Source of the DNA: Podila epigama
Lineage: Eukaryota; Mortierellomycota; Mortierellomycetes; Mortierellales; Mortierellaceae
DNA: 13,429 bases
Direction: 5' to 3'
Assembly (NCBI GenBank): GCA_015679605.1
Contig: JAAAVE010000795.1
Location: forward strand, 1-13,429
Part shown: piece by piece, positions 1 to 10,829 of the stretch
Numbering within the stretch: the first letter of the stretch is position 1
How the letters are laid out: every line of letters begins with the position of its first letter
The notes under the pieces: model-generated
Seen by the model: the letters and a program-made list of their open reading frames with translations, nothing else
The model's database searches: none
What the model was told of the DNA's origin: nothing
Position numbers and translations under genes: made by a program

Positions 1-69
1 TTTTTTTTGCACAGCAATGGTAAAAAGAGTCGATTACACAAGAACATCTCCAACACGACTACGCTTGCC
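1..69 (+). promoter_or_regulatory. Partial 5' leader of ELP2
   Basis: Only 69 bases precede the start codon. They begin with a T-run and show no recognisable TATA box or upstream ATG in frame. The promoter lies mostly outside the window. The ATG sits in a good context (GCCATGG). Confidence 0.5.
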
Positions 70-3000
70 ATGGAGATCACTCAGGAATACATTAGCGTAG
101 GATGTAACAGACTCACCCAGGCATTCGCATGGGGAGCTGATGGACTTGCTGCTTTTGGTGCGCACTTAAGCGTTGCATTATACTACCCAATGGTAAGACT
201 GCCCAGAAGGATACAGGAACAGGAAACTTTTACTCTTTGTCGACTGTTAGTAATGTGTTCTTTTTTTTGGCATGACCATGTCTCCATGTCTACAATAGGA
301 CACGTCTCGGCGCGGTGTTGTGGCGACTCTACATGGTCATAGCGCGCGAGTGAACTGTGTCAACTTTATTAACCAAGGACATGAGCTGGAGCAAAAGAAC
401 GTCGCCATTGTATCAGGATCTGCGGACAAGACTGCAAGGGTTTGGAAGCGTAAAGGCGACGAGTGGATATGCTCGGCTGTTCTCGAAGGACACACAGGAT
501 CAGTTGTGACGGTCGGCGTTGTTCGTGCGAGATCCATCGTGCCTGGCTCGGATTTAATCGCGACAGGTTCAGGAGACGGAACTATCCGAATCTGGACTCG
601 CAAGGAGGTGGACGAGAACAAAGGTATGGATGCACCATTAGAGACAGTTGTATATATCATTCAACGACATGCACACATGCGACTTATGGATACTAACTTG
701 AAATCCCTTGAATAGACGACGTCGTTTGCATTCAAACAATCAATGTTGGCAAAAAGTATGCCCAGGCAATCGCCATATCCTATCTTCCCAACACATCTAT
801 CCCCATCATGGCTGTCGGAAGCACGGACAACAGGATCACCATTTACGCATTGCAGTCAAACGAGGTCTGAGCCCCACTCAGGATCAAAGTGCAAACCCAT
901 GTTTTCATACAACATGAAATCAATGTACATTTCGCTCACTCCTTCTCTCTTCTCCTCCATACCTTTGTTCGTCCCTATATATTGCCTCCGATAGTTCTCC
1001 AAGATTCTTTCATTGCAGGGACACGACAACTGGGTTAGATCTTTAGATTTTGCGACATTCACCAAGGATCCAGAGGCTTCCAGTGAACATTCGGTCACTT
1101 CTAATGCTACAACACACCACCACACTCTTCAAGATGGAGATCTCTTGTTAGCATCAGGTTCTCAGGACAAGTATATCCGTATCTGGAGAATAGCAAGCGT
1201 GGTCAACTCTAATACTGAATCACAGGAGGATGCTTCACAGCAAGGCTCTGAAAGCACACTCACTCAGGATATGCTCAAGAGCTTGGAAGAAATGTATGCA
1301 CACCCCCCAAACTGCATTCCGATATGATGTGAATGAGTGTTGGAGGACGATATTTGCTAATCTTTTTTTATTACTATTATTTTTGCCCTGTTGCCCTTGT
1401 TTATCATTTCTTACTAGGTCGACTTCAGGATCGCAGTTGAGTACAAAGGCGCACATCATGGAGGTGACGGCAGAGACAGGCGAGAACAAGCGTTTTTCTG
1501 TTATCTTTGAAGCGCTTCTTCTGGGTCACGACGATTGGGTGTACACTGTGAACTGGCAACCAGCGACTCTTGTCGATGGCAAATACTATCAGCCAATGGC
1601 TCTGCTCTCAGCGTCGACTGACAAAAGTATGATGATCTGGAAACCCGACGAGACAACAGGTGTGTGGGTGAACAGCACACAAGTAGGTGAGGTCGGTGGC
1701 AACACGATTGGATTTTTTGGTGGTGTTTTTGGACCCGATGGCAGATGGATCCTCGCATATGGCTATAATGGAGCCTTCCACATCTGGAAGAACGAGGGTG
1801 GCGAGATTGGAGGTAATGCGATATATGATATTTTTTTTCATTTTATTCCTGTTGACCAATGAACTTGATATCACACCTTGTGGTAACAATTGTATGTCAA
1901 TGCCCTCACCTAAAACGACAACTTTTCTTCTCAATTCTGACGTTAGACCGATGGGTTCCCCAGGTTCCTGCTAGCGGACATTATGCTTCAGTACAGGACC
2001 TCACATGGGATCCCACGAACCAATACCTGGTATCTGTCAGTCTCGATCAAACAGCCCGCCTCTTTTCGCCTTGGAAACATACAGATAGCAAGACCCAGGA
2101 GACAGTGTCGACTTGGCACGAGATTGCGCGCCCTCAGATCCACGGATACGATGCTCAGTGTATTGCGTTTTCGTCCAAGTGGACATTTGTCAGTGGATCG
2201 GACGAAAAGGTTTTGCGTGTGTTTGATGCCCCTCAAACATTTGTTCGTTCCTTGGCCGCATTGACAGGAAGGACAGATGTTTTGGAAGATGAGGTACAGT
2301 TCACGTTTTTTTTGTCGAGTATTGCTATGACTCTTGATGGATGTCTTCTGGTCAAGCGTACATGAGCAATTGCAGAGTGAAAGGCGACAAAGGAACGTCA
2401 TTGTAATATTTTTTATCTCCCTTGTATGTCGACACTATGTCATAGAGCTCTCGTCCAGTCGGCGCCAATCTACCCGCTCTCGGTCTGTCCAACAAGGCTG
2501 TCTTTGAAGGAGATATTGCTTCAATGGTCGAGGCCCAAGAATCTGAGGAGTACTTGAGTCAACAGGCCTTTGTCAGCACAGGTGCTACTCCTACGTCATT
2601 GGTAGAGACTATGACTCAACCACCATTTGAGGAACATCTTCTCCAACACACGCTCTGGCCGGAGGTTGAAAAACTCTTTGGACATGGATATGAATTGATG
2701 TGTGTCGATGCATCTCATGATGGAAAATGGGTCGCATCGGCGTGTAGGGCGCACACCCCTGATCAGGCAGTTGTTCGCCTGTTCAACGCGCAGGGCAAAT
2801 CATGGAAGCAAACGCCTCACCCTCTTGTTTCTCATACCTTGACGGTGACCAAGGTCTTGTTTTCTCATAATGATCAATTCTTGCTCAGTATCTCGCGTGA
2901 TCGTCTCTGGAGCTTGTTTGAAAAAGTGGATGACCCGAATGGTATGTGAGAATAGTCCTTTTTGCATGATACATGCTTATCTGATTTCGTGTTGTTGTTG

Positions 3001-3726
3001 TTGTTGTTACAGTCCATCAATTGTCTAACTCGAAAGGATGATATCTCAATGCTACAAAAAAAAATGCAAATATAGCTGCCGATCCGTTTAAACTGATTGC
3101 CTCAAACAAGGCACACGCGCGTATCTTGTGGGATTGTTCATGGAGTGCGGACGACTCCATGTTCGCAACAGGTTCCCGCGATAAGACCATCAAGATTTGG
3201 GCAAAGAAGGATGCAGCCGACTCTGCTTCATGGACATCCATTGCTACGATTAAGTTGCCCGAGGCAGTGACTGCAGTCGAGTTTTCACCATTGGTTTCGA
3301 ACACCCGTCATATTTTGGCAGCAGGTCTTGAAGATGGGCGGATCTTTTTGTTTGAATCGAACGTGGACTCGCCTGAAACGTGGAAGCCTCTTGGAGAGAT
3401 CAAGCGCGAGTAAGTTTCTTTTTCTTTTTTCTTTTTTCTTTTATGAGAAAGTGCCTTTGACTGGCGCTGCTCCTTGTAAATTATGGATCATTGCTTCATG
3501 GTCTTCATGTATACCCAGATGTAGGATATATTCTTATATTCACAAACGCTCTCTTCGTTTTTATCTTCATAGATTTACACATGTGGGTACCGTCAACGGT
3601 GTCACATGGCGACTTGTCAAGGAAAAGGAAGACGGCGCGTCGGACCACCACCACAACTTGCTTCAATTGGCTAGCTGTGGTACAGATCACTCTGTCCGTT
3701 TGTTTAATATTATGATGAAAAATTAG
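70..3726 (+). CDS. ELP2: Elongator complex protein 2 (WD40 scaffold subunit), complete, 9 exons
   Basis: Exons seen: 70-192, 299-623, 716-864, 1019-1293, 1418-1812, 1947-2293, 2446-2941, 3076-3409, 3573-3726. Joined in phase they give 2598 bases, 865 residues plus TAG, close to the usual ELP2 size of about 790-830. WD40 blades run throughout: SGSADKTARVW (residues 80-90), IATGSGDGTIRIW in exon 2, LASGSQDKYIRIW in exon 4, LSASTDKSMMIW in exon 5, SVSLDQTARLF in exon 6, FATGSRDKTIKIW in exon 8 and LASCGTDHSVRLF at the C-terminus. The exon 7 stretch RPVGANLPALGLSNKAV and the linker to a second propeller are typical of ELP2. In other eukaryotes Elp2 is a two-propeller scaffold joining Elp1 and Elp3 in cytoplasmic Elongator, which modifies wobble uridine 34 of tRNAs. 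The start is the first in-frame ATG (GCCATGG). Branch points include TACTAAC at 691-697. The donor at 865 (GTCTGA) is weak. Splice sites are inferred from frame and homology, not from transcripts. Confidence 0.93.
3723..3726. other. Overlapping stop codons of ELP2 and kinesin-3
   Basis: The four bases TTAG hold both stops: TAG at 3724-3726 for ELP2 on the plus strand, and TAA read from 3725 to 3723 for the kinesin on the minus strand. Each gene's 3' UTR must therefore run antisense through the other's last coding exon (ELP2 exon 9 at 3573-3726; kinesin exon 11 at 3854-3723). Confidence 0.88.
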
Positions 3727-6700
3727 TGTAGGTGGATTTGTGAGAGATTAAAAAACTGATCCAAGTGGTTCAGCCATGAGCACATCTCGTCCTTTGTCGG
3801 TGCCTGAAGTAGATAGGCGTTGCTGCTGGTATAGATTGCAAAGACATGTCGTCGCTAAAATAACAAATAGTGGGTGGAAGGTAGAAAGAAATATTCAAGA
3901 GATGTTAGTTGATGCCATCCTTCCCTTTGAACACGAAAACTGCTATCCCATGAAGCGGGTTTAACATTTTTCACAAACAATGAAAAATGTCGAAACCGTT
4001 TAACTCACATTTAACATCAACTCGAGGTCATGTTTGTAATCTACTCGGACATGGGTGAGACTGACGACGCCCAACTCGTCTGTTTCGGAGCTGTTGCTGT
4101 AAATATACAAGTATGGTCTGCGGATAACAAACCACCTCTTCACCCAAACTTCGTCTCTAGCCTCAGGGTACAAGAGATATCCTTTCTTGGACACATTGTC
4201 GCTATGTGGTTGTTCAATCGTGGTGTGAGTAAATATCCATACGAAAAAAGAATATAACTACAAACAGTTATTTCAAGGAACAGTAAAGACAATAATACCT
4301 CTTGATGACCAGCTTGACCTCGGATTGTAGTCGTGGTGAGGGTCGAGGTTGCTTCAATACCTCCGGGTCTTCTACATCAAGCAATGGTGGGTCTTGACTG
4401 ATGACAATCTACAATAGCAACCGTACGCAAATAAAGATATGAGACAATTGAAAAGGAAACAGTGGTTAGCCCAACATCCGGACAAGAATACATGCGCTTT
4501 TTGGGCTACTATTTTCGCTTGAATACAGCAACAACAAAAAAAAAACATACCTCATTGAGTGAAACTGACCGGTGGCACCATAGATCAAGGCATCGCTTCA
4601 GCAATGCCTTCGTCCGTTGCTCCTCTGACTTGCGCATGTCCGAGTCTTCACCCGGATAGGTCTCTGAACCCACAACCGTTGAGTCGGTGGCCGTCGAAAT
4701 CTGTGAATCTCTATTGGAGCCGGAGCCATATCGAAGCCGCATTAGATAGAGCCTGTTTCCATGACTGGTGTCCATTGATTGATGGTCTATCAATCGCAGC
4801 CACTGCCGCGTTCTTTCGACAGCTTCTCGTTTCTGGATTAACTCGGACCTGTACTGAAAGTCGTGGAGAAGCGTAATGCCACGAGGTTTCCAACCCGCCA
4901 GAAACTCTTCGCCTCGTACATATTTCGAGGCTGTGTTCATCCTCCAAAGTTCTGACGCCTTTTTGGCCACAATGGGTCGCAGCTTCAGCTCAAACAGGCC
5001 GCTGACCTTGGCCATGATCTTGGGGACAGTAGTCAGGAGGGATGTCAGTCGATAGGAAGGTAATACAGCCTTGGCTTTACGGTCCTGTATCTGAAGAACA
5101 ATATCCATCCCGAACTGCACCGGCTCTTCACATCGCTCGGCTTCAACACTCCAAGAAAGCGATGCAAGAACCCGGGTATTAGGTGCTGTAACCCTATTTA
5201 GGAAGAGTGACTCATGCAATGTGCTGTCCCATGACGCCTGTGCTACCAATACACTTGTTCCGTCGGCTCGATAGTCGACTGTTTGGCCAGCGATTAGCTT
5301 GAGTGCAATTTTGTCCACTACTGTCGAGGATAATTCAGTACTGATGCACCCCTTGCGGTCGAGAAGCCTAATCTTGCCGATCTGAATGTTGGAGACGTTA
5401 TTCCAAGGAAATTGACGCCCTGAAGTATGTGATAGAGACAAGATGATACGTCGTTGGAGTCCTTGACGAAGTTGAAAGATTCCTGAATCTATAGCCGAGC
5501 TTGAGAGGACTTGCACTGGGACATATTCGCCATTGGAGGCTAGCTCACAGACCTGGACATGCGCCAGCACATCATGACGCTCCTCCATCACCATTTCATC
5601 CTCTGAAAGTCGTTCGGATAAACCTCTGGTCAATGAAAAAGAGTCTCGCCCAGGCGTGCTACTGTCATAATGAGATGTAGTTCGACTCCTTCGGTGACCA
5701 CGATCGCGGCTTGTCCTCTTGCTCCTCACAGTACGGGAGCCCTCCCAGGGCTGTTGCTGGTGGTGAGATGCATGCCAGTGGAGTGGGTGGTGATTTTCGC
5801 GACGCTGAGCGAGTGTTCTTCCAGGCTGTGCACCAGCCGCCAGGATTTGTGGTTCGTTCTCCTGTTCCATGTCCCAACGCTCCCAGGCTTGGAGAACAGC
5901 TGGTTTTGCTTGACCAAACACCTCCAGATGCAAGGAACCTGATTGAAGCACTTCCAATGTCGAAGGCAAGATGATCATGGAGAGCGTCTGAGAAAAGCCA
6001 AAGAATATTGGGTCCTTTCCGAACCCACTCACTGGGTCTGTGGCAAAAATTCTTTCGCTCCCACCCGCAGCTACAGGTGAAGTGTCTACTGAAGAGGGCA
6101 ATGTTGTTCCGCTGAGATTGGAGAGTCTGAACTGGGCATGGACCTGGGTATATTGCTGTTCAGACAGGCCCTCGATAGTCAAAAGTGAAATCTCAAAAAG
6201 GAGCTGGTCCCCGACTTTAACTTGATCCTCCACTATGTCTTCTATTTCTGGTACCGTTATGGGCGAGTCGCTCCTTGTAGCTGCGTCATGATCAACAATG
6301 TCGCGGCTGAGGGCAGTGTACATTGGGGCTCGAGGGTGGCGAGCGCATCATACCAGCCTTGGCATTTCCGTTGTGGTTCAATGGCGTGAGTCCGATACGA
6401 CATGAGGCAATGGCCCTTCCTGTTGTCCGGCAGATGATTGGCACAACACTGTCCAGGAACTTCATGTGCACAAGACTTTTGAGCGAGATAGAAGCGCTTC
6501 CTATAAAGGAGAATCGACAGCTTGGGGAAGCATAAAACGGATCCTCCATGTTGAAGTGCTGCCGGTACTGGGGTCGGTCCGCAAAGTTGTAAAGGTTACG
6601 CATTCGATGAAGCTGGACCTTGAGTTTTTCAAGGGACCAAAAGTAGATGGCGTGGTGCTTGTTGTCAATCACTTTGATGCCTACACTCGGTCGTTTTAGC

Positions 6701-9700
6701 GTATCAAACTGAGCGACTTCATCGCCGTCAAAATACGAGAGGCCTGCGTTGCCTTCCCAGTATGAGATTGGATTTGCAAACTGTCCAGGCTCGATAATGG
6801 CAAACTGGTACACGACCTGCTTCGACAACTGGCGACTGATGATGTTGGCTTCCTTGACCAAAACAGCGTTCGTCAGAATGGTCTCTGCCATGTGGACAGT
6901 CCGATGCTCTTTCCAGCGGGACAGGCTTTTCCGCAATAACTCCTGTTCACGCTCAGTGTACTGTGGCGTTGATTGCACAGCGTTATTTCGCATCTGTAGC
7001 TGTTGGTTCGAGAGACTTGTTAGTGATATCCGCTTCATCTTTTCCTCGAATTGCTCCCTCTGCTCCTCTAGCCTAAGCACAAGCTCATTATGAGCCTGCT
7101 GCAGCTTTTCCTCCATGAGTGCCTTCTCCATCTGGAGCTCATCCGACTTGGCCTCGGCCGCGGACAGGTGCTGGATCTTTGTTTCGTATTCTTGGCGCTG
7201 CTGATTCATTTGTTGCACCTCCTCCTCCGCGATGCGTAGTTTCTCTCGTAAGGCTAACGCAGAGGTCTCCAATTGCGCTCCAGAGCTTTCGTGAGTATCC
7301 TGCTCACCAGACCCAAAATCGCTGTTCCACCGCTCCAGCATGGACATGCGGGATGATCGTGACTCTGTATCATCGTCTCCGCCTCGACTCCCCGACCGAA
7401 TACTTCTGCTCTTGCGGAGATATCGAATTTTTGTGATGTTTTCAAACAAGACGTCCAGGTCCTGGTCTTTAAGATGGTTGATGTTGGACTCTGAGAGCAT
7501 ATGGGCGTGTATGACGGCTTCCTTGCGGGCATAATTCCAATCAACAAACTCGGACGTAACGGATGCAGATGACATGGGTGAGTCCGGTCGGTCCTCGGGC
7601 CGATCGTCTTCCATACTATTTGGACGATTCAAACTGCGAGATGTAGTTGGAGCGTCGTTGGATTTTGACCCGACACCATTCGCTTCAGTTGAACTTTGCA
7701 TTTGTAAATCGCGTTCTCGGCGTACTTCCTCTGGATGGTTGAACCGAAAAATGTGGTAATCACCCAGAATGATTCGAAATCCTGAGCGAAGGCGCTTAGG
7801 CTTACTGATCCTCAGGCCGTTGACCATTGTAACGGATGATTTTCCAGGATGGATTGTGACGACAGAGTCGATGTTTTCAAAGTAGCAATGTTCTTCGCCA
7901 ATATTGGTTCCTGATAATCGGATATCCGCGGATGTGGAAGACTCTAGTTTGCCGACTTTGGTTTTCCCTGGCTTGAGCTGATAGACCAAACATTCAGACA
8001 TGAGTGGATCTTCGTTCAAGTTGACCAGATGGGGCATCTTCTTTGGGGTATGAACACCGATATGACCCTTTTCGACCGAAATGCCAAGTTCTTCCAATGT
8101 CTTTTCACGTTCCTGTTGAATCTCCTGTGTCTTTCGTAGCTTTTCTTCCCATGTCTCATTCAATTCGGCCATGATCTTTTCAGACGCCTGAACCTCATCC
8201 TGGAGTTGTTCCTTGGTTAACGTCCGCGAGTTTCCATGAAGGTCAACGATGGTAACAAGGGAGTCTGGTGGCGTAAAATTTGGTCCAGCCTGAGTTGGAT
8301 CATATACGCCCAACTTGGACCGAAGGTCGAGTAGTTCCTCTTTGAGTTCACGGATAAGCTTTGCGTTGGGGTCCTCGTTTACAACAGCCTTGTTCTTGAT
8401 ACGCTTCGCTTGGTCTGCGTACCGCAAGGTGCTGAGAGTCTCGTCATAATTCACATCGGCTGGTGAGAGTGCTGCAATCATGGTTGTTTTAGAATTTCCT
8501 CCCAAGCAGTCCTTCAATAGCCATGTCAAAACCTGTGACAGAATCGGAATAGCGTTAGCAGCCAGACTTTTTTTTTGGGATCTGGAAATACTTTATGTCC
8601 AAGTGTAAAGTAATGACTTACCGAGTCTCGATATGGGATAAAAGATTCAGCTGCCTTTTTTGAGGCTCCCTTCTTTGGTGCTGTCGTACTTGATGCATCC
8701 GCCAATGCAGAGATGACTTTGCCGAGTGTTGTGAGAGATTTGTTAATGTTGGCGCCTTCCTTTAAACGAGCGCCTGTTGCGCCTGTCGAATTTGCTCGTT
8801 CACTTCCTGCAAGGTCGACCAAGCTATTTTTTGTTTGTCCAGAGAGAAAAAGTTTGTAATGACGGATTGTCAGTTTTTTTTAAAAAGTCTATTTTTTTTC
8901 GCCCATTGTGTGCGGATAACCGGTCAGATAAAGTAGGGTCATTACCATATCCTGGCCACCTTTTCAGTCTCTAGTTTCGTTTCAATGTCATAGCGCTTCT
9001 GGGTCAGTAACACTGTGAAGACGGCGTGAGATCGACTTGACGTTTCGTTCATGTTTGTTGCAGCCACCGTTCGTGCCTGTGACGCACATGGCGATGATGA
9101 GGGTTGGTTTTTTTTTGGGGGGGGGGTTCTTGTTAGCAATCTGTCCAATGTTGCAATGTTTTATCAAGGAGATGGACAATGGTATCGTTGTCTTACTTTG
9201 TTGCCTTCGTCCATGAGGTTTTCAATGTCCTGAAAGGAAGTGACCATTAACTTTGACAGGTCCTCGACATAAGGTCCAAGCGATGGATGCTCGCGTACTT
9301 TGAGGTGTCCTTTGTTCTTTGGGTTCAAAAGGTCCCGTACACGTTCGCAATAAATTTCCATATAGGACACTTCCACTCTGTAACTCACGGTTGGATCCTT
9401 ATTGCATTCTATTCGCCGAAAGAGTTCATGGCAAGACAAGGGAATGATCCCACGGTCCTCTCCGTATCCCATCTAAATGAGGAGTGTTAATGAAGGTTTA
9501 AGCGAGCAGAGCACGAGGGCATTCTCCTTTTTTTTTTTTGTTTTGTTGTTGTTGTCGTTTTAGCCCAAAGTGAAATGTCAGAAGCAAAACATAGTGTGTT
9601 GACTTTGAACGCACCATAGAGTATGACTTGCCACTTCCTGTCTGTCCATCTACAAAGCAACGTAAGGAAAGAAGACTTTTAAGTAATGATGGGACATCTT

Positions 9701-10165
9701 TTTTCTTCGTTGACTCTAGAAACTTTCAGCAAGTTACTGCACAAGAACTACTTACATGCAATGATGCAGGTGTTATATCCATTGAACGAGTGGTTTAAAA
9801 GTTCCACTCCCAGATCTTCATACAGTCGCTGTTGTCCGGCGTAGTTGGGGTCGTTCTTGTCAAAGGACCAGTAGGAGTGGTCGAATGAGAAGGATTTTGA
9901 CTGGCTTTCATGGCCAGGTTTTGTGATGGTGGTCATGTTGCCATCCATGTGGATGATGCGCTCCGATTGTTTGGCATTCTCTATGAACAAGAAAGACATT
10001 CAATGCGCGTCAGCGAACTATACTCTGAGTGAAGCATTGATGGAGCGGACAGCAGGAGGTGGGAGGTGACAATGAAAAAAGAAAAAAGAAAAGAAAAGAA
10101 AGCTAACCTCGAGCGTTGAACGGGCGACATCGCACCACGACTTTGATGTTGCCTCCTTTACTCAT
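3723..10165 (-). CDS. Kinesin-3 family motor (KIF1A/Unc-104/UncA-like), complete, 11 exons
   Basis: Exons on the minus strand: 10165-10108, 9980-9756, 9649-9615, 9472-9197, 9076-8946, 8823-8622, 8532-6354, 6280-4551, 4408-4299, 4201-4009, 3854-3723. They total 5271 bases: 1756 residues plus TAA. Order: N-terminal motor with VVVRCRPFN (9-17), P-loop GQTGSGKS (96-103), switch [10 protein letters not shown] in exon 5, switch II DLAGSE (245-250) and a modest lysine loop 12, KKGASKK (292-298). An FHA domain lies near 491-578 and a coiled coil near 740-830. A KIF1B-type region with [19 protein letters not shown] follows. A C2-like stretch lies near 1129-1158 and DUF3694 near 1291-1441 (includes FLNRVTAP). 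A PH domain from about 1650 to 1750 ([18 protein letters not shown], and SWLNHLD at the end) closes the protein. All catalytic motifs are intact. Known relatives walk toward microtubule plus ends carrying vesicles and early endosomes; FHA/coiled coil regulate dimerisation and PH binds phosphoinositides. Fungal UncA is the nearest named role, by inference. Confidence 0.93.
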
Positions 10166-10422
10166 GATGGGGCTTTGGGACTAGCTGATGGCAGCACGAT
10201 GCTGCCTAGAGAGCCAACCCAGATGACTCGGTAGAGACCCTGAAAGTGCTTTTTTCCGCGAAAATGCAAGCTGTGTGAGGGAATGAATGTGTTCAATGTG
10301 TTCCTTGAGGGTTGAATAAATGTGTCCTGCAGAATCTTTTAATTGGGCGAATTCGAGGTTGACCTTGAACGGTGACAAGGGGGTTTCAAGGTGTGTATTT
10401 GTGTGTGAGAGTGATGTATGTA

Positions 10423-10423
<1 letters not shown>

Positions 10424-10455
<32 letters not shown>

Positions 10456-10456
10456 G
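10424..10456 (+). repeat. GT/GA dinucleotide microsatellite
   Basis: About five GT units run straight into about eleven GA units (GA part 10434-10456). Read on the kinesin strand it is a CT tract followed by AC, roughly 270-290 bases upstream of the kinesin start codon, so it may lie in its leader or promoter. Confidence 0.9.
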
Positions 10457-10607
10457 TTGTATTAAATGTAGGGGTACAGAGACAGTTGAAAATAAAATGA
10501 AATCTTGGAATGTCAAGAATGTGCGATGAAGAGCGTGATGGGCTCCATTGAACCAACAGATGTTAATGTGCTGTTACTTTAAAAAAAACGGAGACTGAGA
10601 ATAAATG

Positions 10608-10647
10608 TGGAGAATGCAATTTTTTAACAGATGGAGAATGCAATTTT
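10608..10647 (+). repeat. 16-bp direct repeat
   Basis: TGGAGAATGCAATTTT occurs at 10608-10623 and again at 10632-10647, 24 bases apart start to start. It lies in the spacer near the expected PIG-F 3' flank. No function is evident. Confidence 0.85.
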
Positions 10648-10829
10648 CAGGAACGAAAGGAAACAAAAAGCTGTCAATCTCTCTTCTTTTTTTAACCCCT
10701 GATTCATTCGCATGGACAGTGTTCAAGTCAGTTGTTCAATCCACCCCTTCGATTGTTTTTTTTGGCAATTCAGTCTCAAGAGAATAGGAGTTTTTTTTTT
10801 TTGTTGTCCATCCACGTTCTTCATTCTTG

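Larger units (their letters stand above)
10166..10829. other. Gene-free spacer between PIG-F and kinesin-3 (kinesin promoter, PIG-F 3' flank)
   Basis: Both flanking genes are on the minus strand, so this 664-base gap must hold the PIG-F 3' UTR and terminator and the kinesin promoter and leader. Visible content: A and T homopolymers, a GT/GA microsatellite (10424-10456) and a 16-base direct repeat (10608-10623 and 10632-10647). No credible coding exon was found. The predicted kinesin start (A at 10165) has A at -3. Confidence 0.6.

Noticed and set aside
1947-1963. ELP2 exon 6 starting after the AG at 1962-1963
   Set aside because: That frame hits TAG within three codons; the AG at 1945-1946 gives an uninterrupted WD40 frame.
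4559-7759. Plus-strand open frames across the kinesin (for example 4559-4876, 6749-7093, 7119-7436)
   Set aside because: They are shadows of the large kinesin exons on the other strand, with no recognisable domain.
4509-8529. Two separate minus-strand genes (6292-8529 and 4509-6323) instead of one kinesin
   Set aside because: The first ends just after a GTATGA donor and the second starts within the same 73-base stretch. Splicing joins KIF1B-type and DUF3694 regions in the order known for kinesin-3.
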